Source: JAKAIY01 sp036258195
Lineage (GTDB): Bacteria > Chloroflexota > Ktedonobacteria > Ktedonobacterales > JADMIN01
Direction: 5' to 3'
Length of the DNA: 9,909 nt
Assembly: GCA_036258195.1 (NCBI GenBank)
Contig: DATAED010000457.1
Coordinates: 1 to 9,909, forward strand
Shown one piece after another: positions 1 through 5,990 of this stretch (position 1 is the first letter of the stretch; every line of letters begins with the position of its first letter). A model generated the notes under the pieces. The model saw only the letters and a list, made by a program, of their open reading frames with translations. It made no database searches and was not told the origin of the DNA. The position numbers and the translations under genes were made by a program.

Positions 1-49
1 TCGGCTATTTGGTAGCCAGCCATGTGTCAGAGGTACGCGCCAAAGGTTT

Positions 50-69
50 GACGCCCGTCGTTGGGCGTC
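50..69 (-). terminator. Inverted repeat downstream of the AI-2E permease gene, possible weak terminator
   Basis: A perfect 7-bp inverted repeat (GACGCCC / GGGCGTC) with a 6-nt loop lies about 120 bp after the stop codon of the last gene of the membrane cluster. It is the strongest hairpin in the first 188 bases, which hold no credible gene. No T-run follows on the minus strand, so it is not a classical intrinsic terminator. It could be a Rho-type or RNA-stabilising hairpin, or a chance palindrome in GC-rich DNA. Confidence 0.3.
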
Positions 70-188
70 GTGATTCCTTGGTCGAGATCGCGCTGAACGT
101 CATTAAGCTTCCGAGAGACTTCCAGTCGTGTCTGTGCAGAACTAGGCAGGGGGAATCCGCGACCCGCTGCGGAGTCTCAGACTACTGG

Positions 189-1418
189 CTAGTCAGTGGT
201 AGGCGCCAAGTTGTCCGCTGTCCTGTCAGGCATAGCGGGCGCGCGCGGCGCAGGCGCTATGCCCATCTTGTCCGCCTTGACTACCTTGTCAGCGAACTGA
301 CTCAGGTGGTCATGTCGCCATTCTACCCATGCCGCAGCAAACAGCACCTGGACGAAGCCAACCAGCGGCGCGGCGAAGAGCGCACCCCAAATGCCCAAGA
401 TTTGCGCGCCTACGAGCAGAGCGATGATTGAGATCGCCGGATGGAGACCGACCGCTTTGGCCAGCACCCGCGGGGCGACCACATACCCTTCGAGAATGTG
501 AATGGCGACGAAGTAGCCAAGCACCAGCAGGGCGATAGGCCACCCTTGGGTTAGCGCTACGAGGATACAGATCACGCCAGAGGTCAGTGTGCCAAGCATC
601 GGGATAAATTCGAGCAGGAAGGCGAGCACGCCCAGCAACAACGCGTAGGGAACATGCAACAGGTACATCCCACCGCCAACGAGGGCGCCCACAAGCGTCG
701 AGAGGATAAGCTGGCCACGGAGATACCCGCCGATGACGCGCTGCAGGGTCACCAGCACGAACGCCAACCGCCCGCGCTGTCTGACGGGCGCGCTCTGCGT
801 AAGCCACTCCAGAAAGCGTGGCCATGCGACCAGAAAATAGATGCTGAGGACAAGCACGAGGACGACATCCAGCAGCGCAGTGGCCAGCCCATTGACCACG
901 CCACCGAGCAGCGGGAGCGCATTCTGCGCAGCATTCTGGAGTTGCTGAATGGCCCGCTGGCTGAGGTCCTGGACTTGTGTCTGCGACAAGCCGAGACGCT
1001 CGAGGTGCTGGGTCAGCGGTGTTGGCGCTCCGGGAGAGCCTGGTGTGAGCAGGTGCGTGATCTGGGTAGCAAGTGAAGAGAGCTCAGTGACCGCGTTGGA
1101 GACGAGGAGGTATCCTACGCCGCTCACGAGGCCCACCAAGGCGAGATAGACCAGAGCAATCGCGAGAGCAAGCGGAATGCGCTGCGCGAGGAGTCGGACG
1201 AAGGGACCGACGGCATACGCCAGGAGCGCGGCGAGCACGACAATGAGCAGGGGTCCAACAACATAGGATGCGGCCCAGAACGCTGCGGCGGCAAGGACTC
1301 CCCAGAGAAAGAGCGTGATGGCGACATCACGCCGGTGCGCCCAGGCGGGAAAGGTAGACCCCTCAGGATGTGCGGGCGACGGCCTGAGGTTGGGCGCGAG
1401 CGGGGAAGTTCCGTTCAT
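189..1418 (-). CDS. AI-2E family transporter (PF01594-type permease)
   Basis: Polytopic inner-membrane protein of 409 residues, normal for the AI-2E/PerM/YdiK/TqsA family. Hydrophobic segments lie near residues 33-50, 53-70, 81-107, 172-199, 237-254, 258-275, 278-303 and 327-362. A soluble, helical stretch at about 108-170 separates the N-terminal and C-terminal membrane halves, as is usual. Family motifs are YLRGQL (232-237), EFIPMLG (270-276), ILEGYVVAPRVL (308-319), GLHP (324-327) and GIWGALFAAPL (342-352). The open frame extends upstream, but the ATG at 1418 is preferred. It overlaps the preceding YihY gene by ATGA, has GAGG about 7 nt upstream, and removes a Pro/Ala/Arg-rich leader that lies inside the other gene. 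The C-terminal 40 residues are polar and cytoplasmic-looking. Characterised relatives include autoinducer-2 exporters and Na+/H+ antiporter-like proteins, so the substrate is unknown here. Translation is probably coupled to the YihY gene. Confidence 0.93.
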   Translation of the reverse strand: MNGTSPLAPNLRPSPAHPEGSTFPAWAHRRDVAITLFLWGVLAAAAFWAASYVVGPLLIVVLAALLAYAVGPFVRLLAQRIPLALAIALVYLALVGLVSGVGYLLVSNAVTELSSLATQITHLLTPGSPGAPTPLTQHLERLGLSQTQVQDLSQRAIQQLQNAAQNALPLLGGVVNGLATALLDVVLVLVLSIYFLVAWPRFLEWLTQSAPVRQRGRLAFVLVTLQRVIGGYLRGQLILSTLVGALVGGGMYLLHVPYALLLGVLAFLLEFIPMLGTLTSGVICILVALTQGWPIALLVLGYFVAIHILEGYVVAPRVLAKAVGLHPAISIIALLVGAQILGIWGALFAAPLVGFVQVLFAAAWVEWRHDHLSQFADKVVKADKMGIAPAPRAPAMPDRTADNLAPTTD

Positions 1419-2611
1419 GATGTGACCTCGTTTTCCGGGGGCTTCAGGGTCTGATTGGGCGCACGCAGGTGGTGTGGGAGTCGCAGCGTGAGGGGATGGC
1501 CGCCGCGCGCACGGCGCAAAACTGCCTCGATATAGCGTACGGGCCATGCTCGGCTATGCCACTGCATCTCCTCAGAAGGTCTGCCCGCTGTTGGACCTGC
1601 TGCTCCGCGCAGCGAATGATGCGCCTGCACCGCGTGGAGGATGCCCGGCAGGTCAGCCGCCGTCTCACGCTGGCCAGCCACCCAGGAGTTGATCTCGGCG
1701 CCCAGCAGCAGGATGAACGCCAGATAATAGAGGAACAAGATGATAACAATAGCAAAGGCGGCGACTGAGCCGTAGTTATCCGCATGCAGCAGGCGCCGCT
1801 GATACAGCCCGAAGAGGGGCTCGTAGAGCATCAGCAGCACTGAGGCGACGAGCGTACCCTGCCAATTCTTGCTCCACGAGCGCCACCGCAGGCGCCGATT
1901 CGGCACAAACGCATAGGTCGCGCCGAAAAAGAGCAGCGCCGTGGCGAACAGAATCAGCAGACGCACAGCGCCGGTGAGGATGCCACTGATGGGACTACTT
2001 CCAGTCGGATCGATGAATGCAACCAGATCCGCCGGCAGGATGGAGACGAGGAAGACGAGCGGAGCGAGGACGAGGAAGAGCAGCAACATGCTGAACGCCA
2101 TACGGTTTTGTCGCAGTGGGTCGCGTCCACGCAGCCGAAACACAATACCAAAGCAGCCTTCCAGGGTAACGAAGAGCCGTGACCCAGTGACGAGCGCTGA
2201 GAGCAGGCCGACTACCAGTAACACACCGACACTCTTCTTGAGGTCCGTCTCGACGCCGGCCACGAGTATCGCGCCCGTTGACCCCGGCAGCGCCGCCGCC
2301 AGAGTGCGCTGCATTTGCTGGTCGATGCTCGGCGAGAGGCGTTGCAGGATCGCGCCGCACCCAGCGAGCAGCAGCAGGAGCAGAGGAAAGAGCGCTGCCA
2401 GGAAGTTATAGGCGAGCAAGCCGGAGAGGTTGAAGATCCAATCGTTGTTGATCTTCGTCCAGAACCCCCAAAGCGTCTCTGGCCACGCATCTCGATGCGC
2501 GCCTCCCTGTACGAGGGGCGCCAGAACAGGGCACTCTGGACCAGAATCGCCTGTGGAGAGCGAACCGTCCGCGTTGGCGTTGGGCGCGCCAGCTATGCGC
2601 TCGGTCGCCAT
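1415..2611 (-). CDS. YihY/virulence factor BrkB family membrane protein
   Basis: Predicted inner-membrane protein of 398 residues with the YihY/BrkB fold (PF03631). About six membrane segments are visible, near residues 60-88, 127-147, 172-192, 211-236, 252-270 and 281-309. Diagnostic motifs are LAYNFLAALFPLLLLL (67-82), YAFVPNRRLRWRSW (233-246) followed by QGTLVAS, and YGSVAAF (280-286) leading into LLLGAEINSW (301-310). The first 45 residues are a polar, low-complexity extension and the last ~85 are Arg/His-rich and soluble, which makes it longer than many homologues. The ATG at 2611 has GAGGGAG upstream; another ATG 5 nt upstream is in a different frame. The stop codon overlaps the AI-2E start by 4 bp, so the two are almost certainly co-transcribed. 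The name BrkB comes from serum resistance in Bordetella; some members were misannotated as ribonuclease BN. The biochemical role is unknown. Confidence 0.93.
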   Translation of the reverse strand: MATERIAGAPNANADGSLSTGDSGPECPVLAPLVQGGAHRDAWPETLWGFWTKINNDWIFNLSGLLAYNFLAALFPLLLLLLAGCGAILQRLSPSIDQQMQRTLAAALPGSTGAILVAGVETDLKKSVGVLLVVGLLSALVTGSRLFVTLEGCFGIVFRLRGRDPLRQNRMAFSMLLLFLVLAPLVFLVSILPADLVAFIDPTGSSPISGILTGAVRLLILFATALLFFGATYAFVPNRRLRWRSWSKNWQGTLVASVLLMLYEPLFGLYQRRLLHADNYGSVAAFAIVIILFLYYLAFILLLGAEINSWVAGQRETAADLPGILHAVQAHHSLRGAAGPTAGRPSEEMQWHSRAWPVRYIEAVLRRARGGHPLTLRLPHHLRAPNQTLKPPENEVTS

Positions 2612-2689
2612 ACCATTCTCCCTCGCTCGGTCGCATGCTCGGTCTCGCGCGACAACGCTATCGCTCCGACGATGACGTGGGTGGAAGCC

Positions 2690-3109
2690 CTAGCCACGCG
2701 TCGGGCGTGTCGCATGGAAGATGCGCGCATGTTGCTCCGCCACAATGCGTTTTGGCAGAATGCCGAGCAGCCCATACGCGGCAAGCCCAAGCGCAAACCA
2801 ATCGAGCGCGGCGTCCGCAGGCACATTCACCAGTGGTCCCACCACCGGTAGCAGCAGCGCCACGCCAGCTGCGATGAGGCCCTCGGGTAGCAACAGGGCC
2901 ATCAACAGGAGCAGGAAGGGCCCTGTGTAGAGCAGCTTGCGCATCCCTGAAATACGGCGCTCACGTCGCAGCGCGTTGACGAAGCGTACCGTCTTAATCG
3001 GGTGCTGCACCATCTCCCAAGGATGCGGATGAACGCCGTCGGCGGGCGGCGCAGGATCCGCGGCAACGGTATGGGGTAGAATCGCTCTTTGAGGTATATG
3101 GCTTACCAT
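2690..3109 (-). CDS. Small hypothetical membrane protein (139 aa)
   Basis: I do not recognise this family with confidence. The protein has a polar, Pro/His-rich N-terminus (1-35), a basic stretch (about 40-58 with RRERR at 49-52 and beyond), then hydrophobic segments at about 60-74, 77-97 and 103-118, and a basic tail. The central part reads GVALLLPVVGPLVNVPADAA (82-101), faintly like DUF1232/YkvA proteins, but the match is too weak to name. Two adjacent ATG codons (3112 and 3109) are possible starts. The second is chosen because it lies 7 nt from AGGAG, as in the two genes upstream. The gene sits 128 bp after the YggT stop and 78 bp before the YihY start, all on the same strand, so it probably belongs to the same membrane-protein cluster. 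Its hydrophobic pattern and well-placed ribosome site support a real gene. Confidence 0.68.
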   Translation of the reverse strand: MVSHIPQRAILPHTVAADPAPPADGVHPHPWEMVQHPIKTVRFVNALRRERRISGMRKLLYTGPFLLLLMALLLPEGLIAAGVALLLPVVGPLVNVPADAALDWFALGLAAYGLLGILPKRIVAEQHARIFHATRPTRG

Positions 3110-3116
3110 CATATCG

Positions 3117-3157
3117 CTCCTGTCGCATAGCTCCTGTATCCCGGATGACCAGCTCCT
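3117..3157 (-). promoter_or_regulatory. Ribosome binding site and two upstream copies of the same motif
   Basis: The motif CAGGAGC occurs three times just before the start of the 139-residue membrane protein gene, with AGGAG at 3117-3121, 3131-3135 and 3153-3157 (reverse strand). The copy nearest the gene is 4 nt from the ATG at 3112 and 7 nt from the ATG at 3109, so it decides the start. The other two face the same way but have no start codon at a usable distance. They could act as standby ribosome sites or be remnants of a local duplication. Confidence 0.5.
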
Positions 3158-3170
3158 GCGGTGTTGGCCG

Positions 3171-3194
3171 CTGCGCGGATGGCCATCCGCGCAG
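3171..3194. repeat. Perfect 24-bp palindrome between the YggT and hypothetical genes
   Basis: The half-site CTGCGCGGATGG is followed directly by its exact reverse complement, with no spacer. It begins 43 bp after the YggT stop codon and ends about 60 bp before the ribosome site of the next gene. As RNA it would form a very stable hairpin with a 10-bp stem and 4-nt loop; as DNA it could be a symmetrical operator. No T-run follows on the minus strand, so a simple intrinsic terminator is less likely. A processing or attenuation hairpin inside the operon would also fit. Confidence 0.6.
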
Positions 3195-3237
3195 ATGATT
3201 CGGCGCATGTGCGTCCAACGCGCCCTGCTCAGCGCGT

Positions 3238-3690
3238 CTACCCGGCAGTCGTGGGGAGTCGGCGTCGCCCCAGAAAGAAGGTGATGCTCACGATTCCCCA
3301 GGCAATCAGTCCGTACACGGCCATCGCCACTAGCGAGGACAGTTCTAGAACGTTCGCGTTGCTCACTGGTGTGGGGAAGATACCCTGGAATGGCGCCACC
3401 AGCGGAGCAGAGACCCCATAGACGAAGCGCACGAAGCCAGCAGCAGGGTTGGCGGCCAGCAGCTTCAGCGCCACACGGGTGATGATCAGCGCCTCGGCAA
3501 TGCCTGCGAGGAGATACAAGGTCTGTGACACACGATAGATGGCCCCCACCGACGGTCGTGGTCGAGGCTCGGTGACAGCGTTCATTTGACTGCGCGATTG
3601 TGGTTGGAAAGGCTGGGCCAATTGGCGCGGCTCTTCTGACTCACTGTGTTGGGGTGGCTGCGTGGTTGGGACGTACGGTGCGGATTGCAT
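3238..3690 (-). CDS. YggT family membrane protein
   Basis: A 150-residue protein of the YggT family (PF02325). The first ~45 residues are polar and rich in Gln, Pro and Ser, with no signal peptide. They are followed by two membrane segments (about 53-80 and 117-140). The signature APLVAPFQGIFPTP (95-108) matches the family's conserved Pro-rich loop between the two helices. The second helix VAMAVYGLIAWGIV is also typical. The ATG at 3690 has AGGAG exactly 7 nt upstream; an internal Met at residue 36 is a weaker alternative that would remove most of the extra tail. YggT/YlmG/CCB3 proteins are linked to osmotic-shock tolerance, cell division and cofactor assembly in different lineages, so the role here is uncertain. 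It lies between a GlsB-type gene and another small membrane protein gene, consistent with envelope stress. Confidence 0.88.
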   Translation of the reverse strand: MQSAPYVPTTQPPQHSESEEPRQLAQPFQPQSRSQMNAVTEPRPRPSVGAIYRVSQTLYLLAGIAEALIITRVALKLLAANPAAGFVRFVYGVSAPLVAPFQGIFPTPVSNANVLELSSLVAMAVYGLIAWGIVSITFFLGRRRLPTTAG

Positions 3691-3707
3691 AGGTATACTC
3701 CTGATGT

Positions 3708-3721
3708 GTTATGCGTTATGC
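3708..3721. repeat. Two tandem copies of a 7-bp unit upstream of the YggT gene
   Basis: GTTATGC occurs twice in direct succession (3708-3714 and 3715-3721), immediately upstream of the YggT ribosome site. On the coding strand it reads GCATAACGCATAAC, an AT-richer patch in an otherwise GC-rich gap, and could be part of a -10 region. No convincing -35 box accompanies it, so promoter function is only a guess. The rest of the 160-bp gap to the preceding gene shows nothing else clear. Confidence 0.35.
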
Positions 3722-3850
3722 GTTTGACGCGTTCAGCTTCAAAGCCTTCCAGGGAAATACCCCCCCTGAGAGCGCCTGCTCGGCTGTGTGTGGCGCCGTA
3801 TGGCCATCTCGTCAGCGACCTCGGCAGGCGTGTCTCGAGGGCGAGAGGGT

Positions 3851-4150
3851 TTACGCTGCGCTGCTGGACCGACGACCAGAGAAGAGATGCACGACCACGA
3901 CCAGCAGGATCGCGCCGATGGCCGCGATGATCATTTCACCGGGCAAGCCGTAGTGACTGGAGTTGAACAGGTTGAAATAGCTGACGGCGAAGTTGGCGAC
4001 GATTGCCCCAATGACGCCGAAGAGCAGATCGCCCAGAAGGCCGAAACCTGCGCCACGCATCGCGCGGCCGGTAAGGGCTGCAGCGACGGCGCCGACGATG
4101 ATCTGCAGCGCCAGGTCACTAAACGTCAGGGTAAGAGTACCGAAAACCAT
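3851..4150 (-). CDS. GlsB/YeaQ/YmgE family stress-response membrane protein
   Basis: A 99-residue, very hydrophobic protein of the transglycosylase-associated family (PF04226). It has three membrane segments at about 12-30, 38-58 and 70-90. The Gly-rich pattern is characteristic: GAVAAALTGRAMRGAGFGLL (20-39), then GDLLFGVIGAIVANF (40-54), and GEMIIAAIGAILLVVVV late in the protein. A short basic/Ser tail (GRRSSSAA) ends it. Length and topology are normal, allowing for a slightly longer loop between helices two and three. The ATG at 4150 has AGGAG exactly 7 nt upstream. Members are often induced by general, acid or osmotic stress, but the molecular activity is unknown despite the family name. 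It is the first gene of the downstream membrane cluster and is preceded by a long non-coding stretch where its promoter should lie. Confidence 0.92.
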   Translation of the reverse strand: MVFGTLTLTFSDLALQIIVGAVAAALTGRAMRGAGFGLLGDLLFGVIGAIVANFAVSYFNLFNSSHYGLPGEMIIAAIGAILLVVVVHLFSGRRSSSAA

Positions 4151-5011
4151 GGAAGCGCTCCTCTATCTCGCGTGCACACCACGATGGGCTGTCGCGTAGG
4201 GGGAATCTGGGGATATGCTGTCTACATTGCTGGTACGCTTACCAGAGGAGACCTCGTGTGAATGCAAACAGGCTGGGAACGCAAGCTGTGCTGGTCTCGC
4301 GAATCCATGCGCTCACTGAGGGGGCAAAGGTCGCAGATTAGCAACACCGGAGGATGCGCAGGGTATCTCGATGAGAAACGAGCTTGCAGATGCCAGACAT
4401 CGCCGCTGAGGGATTCTGGCTGACCGCTCGCGTTGCGCTCTCTCGTTACAACGTGGAGGAGTCAGGAGTCAGGATGGTGGGCGTCCGATTTCTGTTGAGC
4501 TCACAGTGGGTCAACCGAGATCGCAAGAGCGACTGCATCAGCAGTCTACGCATCCCCAATGCTAAGAGGGGGAAGCTGAGGAGGTGACGTCGCCGAGAAA
4601 CCTCTATACATCCAGGGAGAGGAGTGGCGGGATTATCTTCAGTGCTAGAGTCATACCACCCAGGCGGCGAGATGTCAAGCGGCCATACGCTGATAGCATT
4701 GATCGCCAATGGCGCAGGAGCAAGTTCGCGCTGATGTTTAGTCAAGCCGAGGCTACGCGCGTGGCGCAAGACCTACTGTTGACGTGAATGCGACGTGATC
4801 GGGAAGCGAGGTTGTAATAGCCGACGGAGTCTGTCGCCTATCCGAGTGTACATCACTTCTACCAACCACCCGAATCAGGTCGTCCAGTCGATAGCGAGCG
4901 CCGTCCTATTCGAGGCCCCTCTCATTGACCAGAATACCAGCGCTCACCCACCGGTCCAACTCGAATGCAACTCTCTTCCCCCGCATTTGCTACCTGCATC
5001 GCTATTGGACA
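4151..5011. other. Long intergenic region without a supported gene
   Basis: About 860 bp separate the end of the GH130 gene from the GlsB-type gene. Short open frames exist on both strands (for example plus 4384-4587 and 4584-4787, minus 4446-4769), but they overlap one another, encode no recognisable domain or hydrophobic pattern, and look like chance. Visible elements are a small inverted repeat at 4230-4245 and a tandem 7-bp repeat GGAGTCA at 4458-4471. No hairpin plus T-run marks the end of the GT4-GH130 operon, and no strong promoter could be picked by eye for the GlsB-type gene. It could hold a long leader, a small RNA or decayed coding DNA; none of these can be shown here. Confidence 0.6.
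4230..4245. repeat. Inverted repeat upstream of the GlsB-type gene
   Basis: CTGGTA-CGCT-TACCAG is a perfect 6-bp inverted repeat with a 4-nt centre, 80 bp before the GlsB-type start codon. Its position suits an operator or a leader hairpin. It is short enough to arise by chance, and no neighbouring promoter is clear. Confidence 0.35.
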
Positions 5012-5968
5012 CTATCCACGGCTGTGCTCATGGAGCCAACGCAGCATCGCTCGCAGGCTTGTCGTCGCCAGCGCGATACTACTGTCCGCCGCTCCATAAT
5101 AGATCGACAGGGTGTCGCCGTCCTCACCAATCGTATGGCCGCACGGGAAGACAACATTATTGACGTCGCCTATGCGTTCATAGCCCGCTTCAGGCGCGAA
5201 GACCCACTCGTCTCCCCGCAGCAAGCAGCGTTCTGGTCGTTCCAGGTCAAAGAGCGCCAACCCCAGTCGGTAGAGCGCGCCGGATGCGGTCGGGCGCACA
5301 CCATGATAGATCATCAGCCAGCCTTCTGGCGTCTCAATCACGGGACCTGAGAGGCCGATCTTATTGGCGTCCCACCATGCGCCCTGCCGGGCTTCGAGCA
5401 TCAGATGCTGATGGCCCCAATACTCCAGGTCAGGCGAGTAGGAGATCCAGATATGTGCGCCGCTAGGGCCAATTGGCCGATGGATGAGCGCCCACTGACC
5501 GCCGATGCGGCGCGGCAGGAGCGCTGCGTCTTTGTCCTCAGGCGGCATGATCGCCCCCAGCCGCTCGAAGTCGTGAAAGTCCTTCGTTCGGGCCAGCGAG
5601 ACGCCAGGGCCATAGCGCGAAAAGGCCGTGTAGACAACGTAATACGCCTGGTGTTCTGGCACATACGTGATGCGGGGATCCTCTATCCCAAAGACTTCCT
5701 CAGGATAGGACGCTACGTCAGGGAGCAGGGTTGGCTCGTGATCGATCTGCCAGTTGTCAACGCCGTTCCGCGAGCGCGCCGCACACAGGTGCGAATGCCC
5801 ACGGAGGTCTTCGACCCGACAGAGCAACAGCGTTGTGCCATCAGCGAGCCGTGTGACACCCGGATTGAACACCGTGTTGATTGGATAGGGCCAATCGGCG
5901 CGGCTTAGGATGGGATTGCTGGGATGTCGGTGAAAGAGAACCTCATACAGATTGTCCACGTGTGTCAT
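5012..5968 (-). CDS. GH130 family glycosidase/phosphorylase (beta-mannoside type)
   Basis: A 318-residue protein with the five-bladed beta-propeller motif set of glycoside hydrolase family 130. Visible motifs are FNPGVTR (34-40), CRVEDLRG (50-57), GIEDPRIT (94-101, with Asp97 in the position of the family's catalytic acid), KDAALLPRRIGG (146-157), HRP (163-165), WWDANKIG (198-205), GWLMIYHGV (216-224) and YYGAADS (290-296). Length is typical. Characterised GH130 enzymes reversibly phosphorolyse beta-mannosides (mannosyl-glucose, mannosyl-GlcNAc, beta-1,2- or beta-1,4-mannooligosaccharides); a few are hydrolases. The conserved basic and HRP positions favour a phosphorylase, but the substrate is not assignable. 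The ATG at 5968 has AAGGA 6 nt upstream; a longer frame would overlap the previous gene and is rejected. There is no signal peptide, so it is cytoplasmic. It follows the GT4 fusion gene by 22 bp, so they form an operon. Confidence 0.93.
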   Translation of the reverse strand: MTHVDNLYEVLFHRHPSNPILSRADWPYPINTVFNPGVTRLADGTTLLLCRVEDLRGHSHLCAARSRNGVDNWQIDHEPTLLPDVASYPEEVFGIEDPRITYVPEHQAYYVVYTAFSRYGPGVSLARTKDFHDFERLGAIMPPEDKDAALLPRRIGGQWALIHRPIGPSGAHIWISYSPDLEYWGHQHLMLEARQGAWWDANKIGLSGPVIETPEGWLMIYHGVRPTASGALYRLGLALFDLERPERCLLRGDEWVFAPEAGYERIGDVNNVVFPCGHTIGEDGDTLSIYYGAADSSIALATTSLRAMLRWLHEHSRG

Positions 5969-5990
5969 TACTCGTCCTTCTCGCGAAACC

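Noticed and set aside
9..431. Plus-strand open frame at the left edge
   Set aside because: It runs antisense into the AI-2E permease gene, has Arg-rich composition with no domain, and is explained as a shadow of the minus-strand gene.
4201..4320. Sigma-70 promoter of the GlsB-type gene
   Set aside because: Elements such as TAGACA occur on the minus strand, but no acceptable -10 box stands 16-18 bp downstream of them.
4446..4769. 107-codon minus-strand open frame in the long gap
   Set aside because: No recognisable domain, no AGGAG-type site like its neighbours, and composition typical of chance reading.
4384..4787. Two plus-strand open frames overlapping as GTGA in the long gap (4384-4587, 4584-4787)
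   Set aside because: The overlap and a nearby GAGGAGG look tempting, but the site abuts the GTG with no spacing, the products lack domains, and an equally long frame exists on the other strand.
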